Part shown: piece by piece, positions 1 through 7,270 of the stretch
Layout: every line of letters begins with the position of its first letter
Numbering within the stretch: position 1 is the stretch's first letter
Origin: Calorimonas adulescens
Lineage (GTDB): Bacteria; Bacillota; Thermoanaerobacteria; Thermoanaerobacterales; UBA4877
Direction of reading: 5' to 3'
Length of the DNA stretch: 55,417 bases
NCBI RefSeq assembly: GCF_008274215.1
Contig: NZ_VTPS01000018.1
Location: forward strand, 1 to 55,417
Notes under the pieces: generated by a model
What the model was told of the DNA's origin: nothing
What the model saw: the letters and a program-made list of their open reading frames with translations, nothing else
Database searches by the model: none
Made by a program: the position numbers and the translations under genes

Positions 1-98
1 TTTAGTTGTTCTTGAGACATTAGATAACGCACCTCATTCCCCATAGTGACATTTTATCACGATAGTCTACAAGGTGACATTATCATAAAATAACCACA
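1..98 (-). mobile_element. End of an insertion-sequence-like element, cut by the window edge
   Basis: Read on the minus strand, the segment from 98 to 31 begins TGTGGTTATTTTATG and carries two copies of AATGTCAC, the internal repeat pattern common at IS21-type ends. It is followed by a GAGGTG ribosome site and an ATG at 18-20 that opens a reading frame MSQEQL running off the window. This could be the first residues of a transposase. The family is uncertain: the repeats suggest IS21-like, the peptide suggests an ISNCY-type transposase. The 68-bp end (31-98) recurs at 52591-52658 with four mismatches. Confidence 0.45.
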
Positions 99-116
99 AA
101 AGTTTTAACAAAAGTG

Positions 117-145
117 TTGACATGTGTATTTTTCCATAGTATAAT
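117..145 (+). promoter_or_regulatory. Sigma-A promoter of the tRNA-Ala/tRNA-Ile pair
   Basis: TTGACA at 117-122 and TATAAT at 140-145 are both perfect consensus boxes with a 17-bp spacer. They lie 19 bp upstream of the tRNA-Ala gene. The IS-like end at 31-98 stops 18 bp before the -35 box. Confidence 0.85.
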
Positions 146-164
146 AAAAAACGTCGATTGACAT

Positions 165-240
165 GGGGGTGTAGCTCAGTTGGGAGAGCACCTGCCTTGC
201 AAGCAGGGGGTCAGCGGTTCGAATCCGCTCATCTCCACCA
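165..240 (+). tRNA. tRNA-Ala (anticodon TGC)
   Basis: A 76-nt cloverleaf with a 7-bp acceptor stem (two G-U pairs), a TTGCAA anticodon region with TGC at 198-200, a GGTTCGAATCC T-arm and an encoded CCA end. It is first in a two-tRNA operon with tRNA-Ile five bases downstream. Confidence 0.95.
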
Positions 241-245
241 TATAT

Positions 246-322
<77 letters not shown>

Positions 323-331
323 TAAGTAAGT

Positions 332-358
332 AAAAAATGCCCCTTATGGGGAGTTTTT
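332..358 (+). terminator. Rho-independent terminator of the tRNA operon
   Basis: A CCCC-TTAT-GGGG hairpin flanked by an A-run and a TTTTT tract begins ten bases after tRNA-Ile. A second hairpin follows at 373-398. Confidence 0.7.
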
Positions 359-372
359 AGCCCCCTTTGCAA

Positions 373-398
373 CCCTTGCGATTAGCAAGGGAATTTTT
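373..398 (+). terminator. Second tandem terminator
   Basis: A perfect 7-bp stem CCCTTGC/GCAAGGG with a 5-nt loop is followed by TTTTT. Together with the hairpin at 332-358 it separates the tRNA operon from the nucleotidyltransferase gene. Confidence 0.75.
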
Positions 399-453
399 GT
401 ATGTAGATATGGCAATAATTTGATATGGAATATTATTTTGAGGTGTTTTAAGT

Positions 454-2004
454 ATGTCTTTAAATGATGTTATTAATGTGTTTAAGTCAAATAGCATTGA
501 GGCATATTTTGTAGGCGGTTCGGTAAGAGATGAAATTATGGGGCGTAAAAGCAGCGATATTGACTTTGCTGTCCCGTTAAAACCTGAAGAGGTCATGATG
601 GTTTTTAAAGAAGCGTCCTTTAAAGTTATACCCACAGGTCTTAAATATGGAACAATTACAGTATTGGATGACGGGACAGGGTATGAGGTCACGACATTCA
701 GGCAGGATATAAGTTATAGTGACTCAAGACACCCTGATATGGTAGTCTATGCATCTGATATACGTTCAGACTTATCCAGAAGAGACTTTACCGTAAATGC
801 TATAGCTAAATCACTGGATGGGGAAATTATCGATCCTTTCAATGGCACTGAAGACATAAAGAATAAAATAATAAAATGCGTTGGGAACCCGTATGAAAGG
901 TTTAACGAGGATGCCCTGAGGATAATGAGAGGAATCCGGCTGGCGGTAGTGCTTGGATTTGAGATAGAAAAAAATACTTTAAGTGCAATGAGGGAATTAT
1001 CATATAAACTTAAAGAGATATCGGCCGAGAGGATACAGGTAGAGTTTGTGAAGGCAATGACATCTGACAATCCAGACAGGGCTATGGACTATTTTTTAGA
1101 AACTGGCGTATTCCATATAATACTACCTGAAATTGAACAGGCAGTTGGAATGAAGCAGAATAAATATCATGAGTTTACTGTGTACGAACATATAAAGAGG
1201 GTTGTTACTGGAGTCCCGCAGGATAAGGTCTTAAGGATTGCTGCCCTGCTCCATGATGTGGGCAAGGTATTTACCCGTTCATATCTCATGACAATAAGCG
1301 GTGTGGTATACAAGAGTGGAGACAGTATATATCTTCATGCAGACAATGAATATCTCTTATATGGCAGGAAATTTACAAGGTATATCAACAAAAAGGTGTT
1401 GGTAAAGGGGCATTATCAGTACAACCATCCCGAACGCAGGATAATAGTAAAGCACATTGAGGAAACAAAGACTGGCGTTGAGAAATCTATTGATGAAACA
1501 GACATTAAATTCATTGGACACGAAGTGTTTTCAGAGCAGATAGGGGGAGAATTTTTAAATAGGCTAAGGTTTGACAACGATACAAAGGATGCGGTTTTAA
1601 ATTTGGTGAGGCATCATATGGATGTAATCAAATACAGGCCAGCTACGGAGTATGACATAAAGAGGATTATGGTAAGCATTGGCCGAAGGGATGTTGAAAG
1701 ATTTATAGAACTTTATAGGGCAGATGGTGATGCCAAGGGTAAGGGAAAGGTGGACCAGGACTGGTTTTTGAAAGAATACATGAGGTTATTAGATGAGGAT
1801 TTCCCTTACAGCGTGAATGAGCTAAATTGTGATGGGTTGGGTTCTAAGATTATCGATATCTATTATGAGATGAAAGGCAGACGGCCTAAGGAAGAGATTA
1901 AGAGGATAAAAGAGGATATATTTGACAGGGTCTTGAGAGACAATAGTTTGAATAATGAAAGGGATATTATAAATATTATCAGAGAAATATTGAAGAGGTA
2001 TTAA
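454..2004 (+). CDS. cca: tRNA nucleotidyltransferase (CCA-adding type) with HD domain
   Basis: This enzyme repairs or adds the 3' CCA end of tRNAs, or is a close poly(A)-polymerase-family relative. The N-terminal head shows the class II nucleotidyltransferase signature GGSVRDE (about residues 21-27) and DID catalytic carboxylates (about 35-37), then RRDFTVNAI and ERFNEDALRIMRG, the RNA- and nucleotide-binding motifs. The C-terminal half holds an HD domain (LLHDVGK, about 265-271). Between that motif and FIGHE lie about 81 residues where family members usually have 13-20, so an extra module of about 65 residues, predicted beta-rich, is inserted. The gene lies behind two tRNA genes that already encode CCA. 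Whether it adds CCA, CC or A cannot be told from the sequence alone. Confidence 0.85.
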   Translation: MSLNDVINVFKSNSIEAYFVGGSVRDEIMGRKSSDIDFAVPLKPEEVMMVFKEASFKVIPTGLKYGTITVLDDGTGYEVTTFRQDISYSDSRHPDMVVYASDIRSDLSRRDFTVNAIAKSLDGEIIDPFNGTEDIKNKIIKCVGNPYERFNEDALRIMRGIRLAVVLGFEIEKNTLSAMRELSYKLKEISAERIQVEFVKAMTSDNPDRAMDYFLETGVFHIILPEIEQAVGMKQNKYHEFTVYEHIKRVVTGVPQDKVLRIAALLHDVGKVFTRSYLMTISGVVYKSGDSIYLHADNEYLLYGRKFTRYINKKVLVKGHYQYNHPERRIIVKHIEETKTGVEKSIDETDIKFIGHEVFSEQIGGEFLNRLRFDNDTKDAVLNLVRHHMDVIKYRPATEYDIKRIMVSIGRRDVERFIELYRADGDAKGKGKVDQDWFLKEYMRLLDEDFPYSVNELNCDGLGSKIIDIYYEMKGRRPKEEIKRIKEDIFDRVLRDNSLNNERDIINIIREILKRY

Positions 2005-2044
2005 AAACCTCCTTTGTGGCAATAATTACCTCAAAGGAGGTTTT
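2004..2044 (+). terminator. Terminator-like hairpin that also contains the csfB ribosome site
   Basis: A perfect 12-bp stem (2004-2015 with 2033-2044) overlaps the cca stop codon and ends in TTTT. The right arm contains AAAGGAGG (2033-2040), the ribosome site of the next gene, whose ATG starts at 2048. Read-through RNA from cca should fold and hide that site. Confidence 0.75.
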
Positions 2045-2047
2045 CTT

Positions 2048-2224
2048 ATGGGTCGATGTTTCGTGTGTGGGAGAGAGACACAAAATGAGAGCACACTTTT
2101 GAACCAGAAGGTGTGCGATAAATGTTATGAAAAGATAAAAAATATCAGCACCAGGGACCCGGATTATGAGTATTACATAGGGGCAGTAAAGCTTATACTT
2201 CAAAATTATGTTAACAATCTTTAA
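2048..2224 (+). CDS. csfB: Gin/CsfB-type anti-sigma-G factor
   Basis: A 58-residue zinc-finger protein opening MGRCFVCG, with two pairs of cysteines (C4, C7 and C23, C26). The following stretch ISTRDPDYEYY closely resembles the ISTSTSDPDY region I recall for Bacillus CsfB. Gin binds and holds sigma-G inactive in the forespore until engulfment is complete, and is normally made under sigma-F. Here the AAAGGAGG ribosome site 7 bp before the ATG lies in the right arm of the hairpin behind cca, so translation should need a transcript starting within or after the left arm. No clear sigma-F promoter was identified in the 3' end of cca. The length matches the family. Confidence 0.8.
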   Translation: MGRCFVCGRETQNESTLLNQKVCDKCYEKIKNISTRDPDYEYYIGAVKLILQNYVNNL

Positions 2225-2291
2225 AAGTTTATTGAATTACCTCCATCAATAATATACAATGATGTTAGAAAAGATTCATGGGGGTGTAGTT

Positions 2292-3137
2292 ATGGCTTTG
2301 CTCTATTATTTAGATGGGGAAATTTTGGAAGAAGAACCAAAGGTATCTGCCCAGGACAGGGGATATAACTTTGGCGATGGTGTTTATGAGGTGATAAGAA
2401 GCTATAGGGGTAAGCTGTTTGCCCTTGAGGATCATGTGGAAAGACTTTTCCGCAGTGCCTCATATATAGATTTAAAACTTCCATATTCACCAGACGAGAT
2501 GTCAAAGCTTATTACCGATTTTTATAATAAAAGCGGAAATCCTGAGGCTGCAGTGTATCTGCAGATAACTCGCGGTGCTGCTGTAAGAAACCATACCTAT
2601 GAGAGAGGCATGAAACCTGTAGTTTTCATGTATTCCAAGCCGCTGGATGATAAACCCTTAAGCTATTATGAGGGTGGTTTTAAAGCTATAACAGTCCACG
2701 ATGGAAGATGGGATATGTGCCAGGCTAAGACCATCTGCCTCTTATATAACATACTGGCCAAACAGAAGGCAAAGGATGCTGGATGTGATGAGGCTATATT
2801 TGTAAGGGACAACGGAGAGGTTACAGAATGTGGTTCATCTAACCTCTTCATAATAAAAGATGGCATATTGAAAACTCATCCAGCCGATAACAGAATACTT
2901 TCTGGTATAACAAGAAAATACGTCATAGAAGTGGCCAGAAAAAACGGTGTACATTTCAGAAATGAGATATTCTATAAAGAGGATCTCTTTACTGCTGATG
3001 AGGTATTCATGACAGGTACCCTTTCAGAAATCTCCCCATTTGTAGAAATAGATGGCAAGACGGTTGGGAATGGGAAACCGGGAGAGATTACCCTTAAACT
3101 CCTCCATTCATTCTATGAGATGGTGAGGAGTGTTTAG
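2292..3137 (+). CDS. dat: D-amino-acid aminotransferase (class IV PLP enzyme)
   Basis: Transfers amino groups between D-amino acids and 2-oxo acids, making D-glutamate or D-alanine for the cell wall. The fold-type IV signature is clear: AQDRGYNFGDGVYE near the start, the PLP lysine at residue 146 (AKTICLLYN), and DEAIFVRDNGEVTECGSSN. The arrangement ITRGAAVRNH matches the R-x-H substrate clamp of Bacillus D-amino-acid transaminase better than branched-chain transaminases. The ATG at 2292 is preferred because GGGGGTG lies five bases upstream; an in-frame ATG at 2259 would add 11 unlikely residues. A branched-chain aminotransferase role cannot be excluded. Confidence 0.8.
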   Translation: MALLYYLDGEILEEEPKVSAQDRGYNFGDGVYEVIRSYRGKLFALEDHVERLFRSASYIDLKLPYSPDEMSKLITDFYNKSGNPEAAVYLQITRGAAVRNHTYERGMKPVVFMYSKPLDDKPLSYYEGGFKAITVHDGRWDMCQAKTICLLYNILAKQKAKDAGCDEAIFVRDNGEVTECGSSNLFIIKDGILKTHPADNRILSGITRKYVIEVARKNGVHFRNEIFYKEDLFTADEVFMTGTLSEISPFVEIDGKTVGNGKPGEITLKLLHSFYEMVRSV

Positions 3138-3156
3138 GACCTTAAGGTCCTTTTTG
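3136..3156 (+). terminator. Terminator behind dat, abutting the next start codon
   Basis: AGGACCTTAAGGTCCT is a perfect 16-bp palindrome followed by TTTTTG. It begins at the dat stop codon and ends four bases before the ATG at 3160, so the only AAGG ribosome-like sequence for the regulator gene lies inside it. Confidence 0.65.
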
Positions 3157-3159
3157 TTT

Positions 3160-5037
3160 ATGGATATAGTGCTTATAGCGCCCTTTGAGGGTTTAAAAAG
3201 CACAGCGGAAGAGATTGTAAAAGAAAAAAATCTCCCGGTGGATGTTGTGCTGGGAGACCTTAGCGAAGGGGTACGGGTGGCAAAGGAGATTGAGTCTAAA
3301 GGGGTTGGAGTAATAATAAGCCGTGGTGGCACATATCAGATGATAAAAGAAGCAGTGTCGGTTCCTGTAGTAGAGATACAGGTGAGTGCCTTTGATATAT
3401 TGAGGGCGCTTAAAGGTTTTTTGGGTACTGGTGATACTATAGGGGCGGTAGGTTACGAAAATGTGGTCTATGGGGTAGAAACCCTGGCAGAAATTATGGA
3501 CCTTAACATATATAAGGTGATATTCAAAGATGAAGATGAGGCACCCAGACAGGTCTACGAGGCTGCCAGGAAGGGCATAAAGGTATTTGTGGGCGATACC
3601 ATAGGGATAAGGACAGTTAAAGAGATGGGGCTAAAGGGCAACCTCATCACCTCAGGCAAGGAGGCCATACTGCAGGCTATAGATGAGGCATTCAGGGTGC
3701 TGCAGGTGAGGACACAGGAGAAGGCACGGACTGAGCAGTTCAAGGCTATAATTGATTTTGTTCATGATGGCATTATAGCTGTAGATTCTTCGGGGAATGT
3801 ATCTATATTTAACCGCATGGCTGAGAGCATATTTAAAAAATCCGGTACCCAGATTGTGGGTAAAAATGTAAATGAGGTTATCGAAACCTCAAAACTTCCA
3901 GAGGTTTTAAAGACAGGCAAGCCCCAGTTGGGTAAGCTGCAGCAGGTTGGAGATATCATGATTGCTACCAATAGAGTGCCGATAATAGTGGATGGCAGGG
4001 TATATGGAGCAGTAGCTACATTTCAGGATGTGACCCAGATACAAAAGATAGAACAGAAGATAAGGAGAGAACTGTATCATAAGGGCCTTGTTGCAAGGTA
4101 TCACTTTGAGGATATAGTGCATAAAAGCAGGATTATGGAGGATGTAATAGGCCAGGCCAGGAAATATGCCCACCTGGACTCTACTGTCTTAATACTGGGT
4201 GAGACAGGTACTGGTAAGGAGCTCTTTGCTCAAAGCATACACAATGAAAGCCCTCGCTCAAAGGGGCCATTTGTGGCAATAAACTGTGCTGCACTTCCAG
4301 AAAATTTACTGGAGAGCGAGCTTTTTGGATATACAGAGGGGGCTTTCACCGGGGCGAGAAAAGGCGGTAAGATGGGTGTTTTTGAACTGGCACACAAAGG
4401 CACCATATTTTTGGATGAGATAGGTGATATGCCTTTGGATCTCCAATCGAGGCTCCTTAGGGTAATACAGGAGAAAGAGGTAATGAGAATAGGTGATGAC
4501 AGGATAATACCTGTGGACGTAAGGATAATAGCTTCAACCAATAAAAACCTGGAAGAAAGTATAGAAAGAGGAGAGTTCAGGAAAGACCTGTATTACCGTC
4601 TCAACATCCTCAGCCTGAAGATACCGCCACTCAGAGAGAGACGGGAGGATATACCACTGCTTGCTGAACACTTTGCGCGGGTTCATTCATCTGAGATGGG
4701 TAAGGAAATAAAAGGGATTACAGAAGATGCCTTGAAGGTTCTCCTGGAATGGGATTACCCGGGAAATGTTAGACAGCTTGAAGGTATCATTGAGAGGGCT
4801 GTGGCGCTATCGGATGGTAGGTATATAGATGTAAGTGACATAAGGCAGGTAGACGGTTACAGACAGGATACTAAAGAATATGAGATATACGATAGCGGTA
4901 TGACCTTGAAGGATATAGAACTCAAGGCAATAAAGGAAGCCCTTGAAATAACTGATAACAATAAGACCAGGGCGTCTAAGCTTCTTGGCATAGACAGGAC
5001 TACGCTCTGGAGGAGGTTAAGAAAGCTGGAGAAGTGA
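3160..5037 (+). CDS. Sigma-54-dependent activator with PrpR-type sensor domain
   Basis: A bacterial enhancer-binding protein of about 625 residues. Order of domains: PrpR N-terminal sensor (about 1-170, starting IVLIAPFEGL), PAS (about 195-300), AAA+ domain with Walker A GETGTGKE (347-354), the sigma-54-contacting GAFTGA loop (about 394-399) and Walker B TIFLDEIGD, then a Fis-type helix-turn-helix ending in TTLWRRLRKLEK. The ATG at 3160 starts the sensor domain exactly. A GTG at 3130 would overlap dat and add 10 residues. The nearest sigma-54 promoter is at 5756-5771, so the acid-sugar operon at 5809-10482 is the expected target and its intermediate or substrate the expected ligand (inference). 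Confidence 0.85.
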   Translation: MDIVLIAPFEGLKSTAEEIVKEKNLPVDVVLGDLSEGVRVAKEIESKGVGVIISRGGTYQMIKEAVSVPVVEIQVSAFDILRALKGFLGTGDTIGAVGYENVVYGVETLAEIMDLNIYKVIFKDEDEAPRQVYEAARKGIKVFVGDTIGIRTVKEMGLKGNLITSGKEAILQAIDEAFRVLQVRTQEKARTEQFKAIIDFVHDGIIAVDSSGNVSIFNRMAESIFKKSGTQIVGKNVNEVIETSKLPEVLKTGKPQLGKLQQVGDIMIATNRVPIIVDGRVYGAVATFQDVTQIQKIEQKIRRELYHKGLVARYHFEDIVHKSRIMEDVIGQARKYAHLDSTVLILGETGTGKELFAQSIHNESPRSKGPFVAINCAALPENLLESELFGYTEGAFTGARKGGKMGVFELAHKGTIFLDEIGDMPLDLQSRLLRVIQEKEVMRIGDDRIIPVDVRIIASTNKNLEESIERGEFRKDLYYRLNILSLKIPPLRERREDIPLLAEHFARVHSSEMGKEIKGITEDALKVLLEWDYPGNVRQLEGIIERAVALSDGRYIDVSDIRQVDGYRQDTKEYEIYDSGMTLKDIELKAIKEALEITDNNKTRASKLLGIDRTTLWRRLRKLEK

Positions 5038-5105
5038 TATATATCACAGCAAATTGACGATAGATGTAATACAATTGATAAAAAATCAATCCAGAGGTGA
5101 ACAGG

Positions 5106-5477
5106 ATGGCTTTAAGGAAGATAATAAAAATAGATGAGGATAAGTGCAATGGATGTGGAGAGTGCATAACACCATGTATAGAAGGTGCGCTTATCCTGGA
5201 GAATGGGAAGGCTAAGGTCATAAAAGAGGAATTTTGTGATGGCGGCGGCGTGTGTCTTGCTTTCTGTCCCACAGGTGCTCTTACCATAGAGGAGAGGGAG
5301 GCAGAGGAGTTTAACAAGGGGGCAGTAAATGAATATTACGGTGATGATAATAAGAGAGAAGAGACATGTATATTTTGTGGCAATTCCGAGTATGAGGCAG
5401 CAATAATTGACTTTAGGTTTCAAGGTATAAAGAGGCATGTTTGCGTTAAATGTTTGCCGAGATTGATACATGGATAG
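5106..5477 (+). CDS. Small 4Fe-4S ferredoxin with C-terminal zinc-knuckle tail
   Basis: A 123-residue protein. The first half has two cluster motifs, CNGCGECITPC and CDGGGVCLAFCP; the second has only G's where a standard ferredoxin would space its cysteines, so binding of a second cluster needs checking. The C-terminal part carries CIFCG and CVKC, a likely metal-binding knuckle or third site. The ATG at 5106 sits six bases after AGAGGTG; a GTG at 5097 lies inside that site. It lies between the sigma-54 activator and its presumed target operon but has its own terminator, so a link with the pathway is only suggested by position. Confidence 0.75.
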   Translation: MALRKIIKIDEDKCNGCGECITPCIEGALILENGKAKVIKEEFCDGGGVCLAFCPTGALTIEEREAEEFNKGAVNEYYGDDNKREETCIFCGNSEYEAAIIDFRFQGIKRHVCVKCLPRLIHG

Positions 5478-5478
5478 G

Positions 5479-5504
5479 GTCCAGACCTTATGGTCTGGAC
5501 TTTT
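5479..5504 (+). terminator. Rho-independent terminator behind the ferredoxin gene
   Basis: A 9-bp stem GTCCAGACC/GGTCTGGAC with a 4-nt loop, followed by TTTT, starts two bases after the stop codon. Confidence 0.85.
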
Positions 5505-5658
5505 GACTGTGCATTGTTTAAAATTAGCTTGAAAAGCAGGGCACCACAACAGCAGTTTTGATATAGACGAGGACGTCATGTATACAGCATTAAAATTATA
5601 CACACGACTTATAGAGAACCTGATTGAATAAAGCAGTTGCATCAAAAATGAGTTTGTA

Positions 5659-5716
5659 TTGTATTTTGCAACACTATTGCATAATACAACAGCAATATGT
5701 TGTATTATGCAATAGT
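5659..5716 (+). promoter_or_regulatory. Three upstream activator sites for the sigma-54 regulator
   Basis: The 13-mer TTGTATTATGCAA occurs at 5700-5712, as its reverse complement at 5677-5689, and with one change (TTGTATTTTGCAA) at 5659-5671. The two exact copies form a perfect 18-bp inverted repeat (5673-5690 and 5699-5716) with an 8-bp spacer. The set ends 40 bp before the -24 box, where enhancer sites for such activators are usually found. Binding by the protein encoded at 3160-5037 is inferred. Confidence 0.75.
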
Positions 5717-5755
5717 ACAGGTTTTTAATTGTCCGGAAGTGGTGTAAAATCGTTC

Positions 5756-5771
5756 TGGCATAAAACTTGCT
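5756..5771 (+). promoter_or_regulatory. Sigma-54 (-24/-12) promoter of the acid-sugar operon
   Basis: TGGCATAAAACTTGCT keeps the essential GG and GC dinucleotides 12 bp apart and matches TGGCAY-N5-TTGCW. Transcription should begin near 5782, with a leader of about 27 bases before the ATG at 5809. Confidence 0.85.
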
Positions 5772-5808
5772 ATATAACAGCGTGTAAAATTAAAACAGGA
5801 GGGATTGT

Positions 5809-6099
5809 ATGAAAAGGTTTGCTGTTGTCGCTAACGCAAAGGATAACGTTGCCACTGCTGTCAAAGAATTAGAGGCAGCAGAAAAGGTCTTACTGGACGT
5901 AGACGGTGGTACAAAGGAAATAGTGCTAAATCAAAAGGTCCCATTTGGTCACAAGTTTGCCATCACAGAGATTAAGAAGGGAGAGGAAGTAATCAAATAT
6001 GGGGAAACAATAGGCAGGGCAACCAGCGACATATATCCCGGTGATTATGTCCATGTACACAATGTGGAAAGCGAGAGAGGGAGGGGTGACTGGAAATGA
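5809..6099 (+). CDS. UxaA-family dehydratase, small SAF-domain subunit
   Basis: A 96-residue protein corresponding to the N-terminal SAF domain that is fused to the catalytic domain in altronate and galactarate dehydratases but separate in sulfolactate sulfo-lyase (SuyA) and many clostridial enzymes. Recognisable are VPFGHKFAIT and GEEVIKYGETIGRA, followed by GDYVHVHNVES. It is the first gene after the sigma-54 promoter, with AGGAGGG ahead of the ATG. Its stop overlaps the start of the large subunit by four bases, so the two are translationally coupled and should form one enzyme that removes water (or sulfite) from a 2,3-hydroxy acid. Confidence 0.8.
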   Translation: MKRFAVVANAKDNVATAVKELEAAEKVLLDVDGGTKEIVLNQKVPFGHKFAITEIKKGEEVIKYGETIGRATSDIYPGDYVHVHNVESERGRGDWK

Positions 6100-7253
6100 A
6101 AATAAAAGGGTATAGGAGAAAAGACGGTAGTTTCGGTATAAGAAATCATTTGCTTGTAATTCCATCCTCAGTTTGTGCCTCAGAGGTCGCAGCAAGGATA
6201 GCCTCCAATGTGGAGGGAGCTGTATCTATACCAAATCAGCACGGCTGCTGCCAGGTTGGAGCAGATATGGAGCAGGTTATAAAGGTACTAATTGGGCTTG
6301 GTAAAAATGCAAATGTAGGTGGAGTGCTTGTGGTTGGTCTGGGCTGTGAGGGGGTACCCACGGAACGCGTAGCAAATGAAATCGCTTCTACAGGTAAGCC
6401 AGTACAATATATAATCATTCAGGAGTGCGGTGGAACATTGAAAGCTGAAGAGGTGGGCACAAGATTATTGAGGGAAATGGCACAGGAAGTTTTGTCCATG
6501 GAGAAGAGCGAGGGGGATATATCAGAACTCATACTTTCTATTGAGTGTGGTGGGTCTGATACCACATCCGGCCTGGCCTCAAATCCTGCCGTAGGTTATG
6601 CCTCCGACAAGCTGGTGGACATGGGTGGTACATCGATTTTCTCAGAAACCACTGAATTTATTGGTGCGGAACATATCCTTGCAAGGAGAGCAGTTACCGC
6701 TGAGGTTGGTCAAAAGATACTGAACATTGTAAAGGCCTGTGAGGATAAAGCCAAGACAATGGGTGTGGATATGAGAGGAGGCCAGCCTACCCCGGGAAAC
6801 ATAGAGGGTGGGATCACAACTATCGAAGAAAAATCTCTTGGCTGCATTTACAAGGGCGGTACCAAACCCATACAAGATGTGCTGGATTATGGTGAGGCCC
6901 CAAAGGGCAAAGGATTGTATATCATGGATACACCCGGACAGGACATAGAGTCTATTACAGGTATGACAGCCGGCGGCTCGCAGATAGTGGTCTTTACTAC
7001 GGGCAGGGGTACGCCAACTGGTTCTCCCATATGTCCGGTTATAAAGGTTACCGGTAATCCATGGACATATGAGAATATGAAAGATAACATAGATATAAAC
7101 GCTGGAACAATAGTGGAAGGGGATCAGTCCTTAAAAGAAGTAGGGGAAATTATTTTTAATGAGATAGTCAATGTGGCAAACGGCAAGTTGACAAAGGCAG
7201 AGGCACTTGGCCACAGGGAGTTTGGAATTTATAAGCTGATATCAACTTTTTAA
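6096..7253 (+). CDS. UxaA-family dehydratase, large catalytic subunit
   Basis: A 385-residue protein matching the C-terminal domain of altronate/galactarate dehydratases and the SuyB subunit. Visible landmarks are the opening GYRRKDGSFGIRNHLL, the cysteine-containing NQHGCCQVG, GCEGVPTERVA, ECGGSDTTSGLASNPAVG, and the end motif TGRGTPTGSPICPVIKVTGN. The family is an iron-dependent lyase making 2-keto-3-deoxy acids. The substrate cannot be named: the KdgT-type permease fits a keto-deoxy acid, while the kinase and PdxA pair fits four-carbon threonate or erythronate. A sulfolactate substrate is a further possibility. Confidence 0.8.
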   Translation: MKIKGYRRKDGSFGIRNHLLVIPSSVCASEVAARIASNVEGAVSIPNQHGCCQVGADMEQVIKVLIGLGKNANVGGVLVVGLGCEGVPTERVANEIASTGKPVQYIIIQECGGTLKAEEVGTRLLREMAQEVLSMEKSEGDISELILSIECGGSDTTSGLASNPAVGYASDKLVDMGGTSIFSETTEFIGAEHILARRAVTAEVGQKILNIVKACEDKAKTMGVDMRGGQPTPGNIEGGITTIEEKSLGCIYKGGTKPIQDVLDYGEAPKGKGLYIMDTPGQDIESITGMTAGGSQIVVFTTGRGTPTGSPICPVIKVTGNPWTYENMKDNIDINAGTIVEGDQSLKEVGEIIFNEIVNVANGKLTKAEALGHREFGIYKLISTF

Positions 7254-7270
7254 AAATGGGGGTAATGTAA

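Noticed and set aside
5112-5645. A 177-codon antisense frame across the ferredoxin gene and the control region
   Set aside because: It covers a clear terminator and a real gene with cluster motifs; its product has no pattern.
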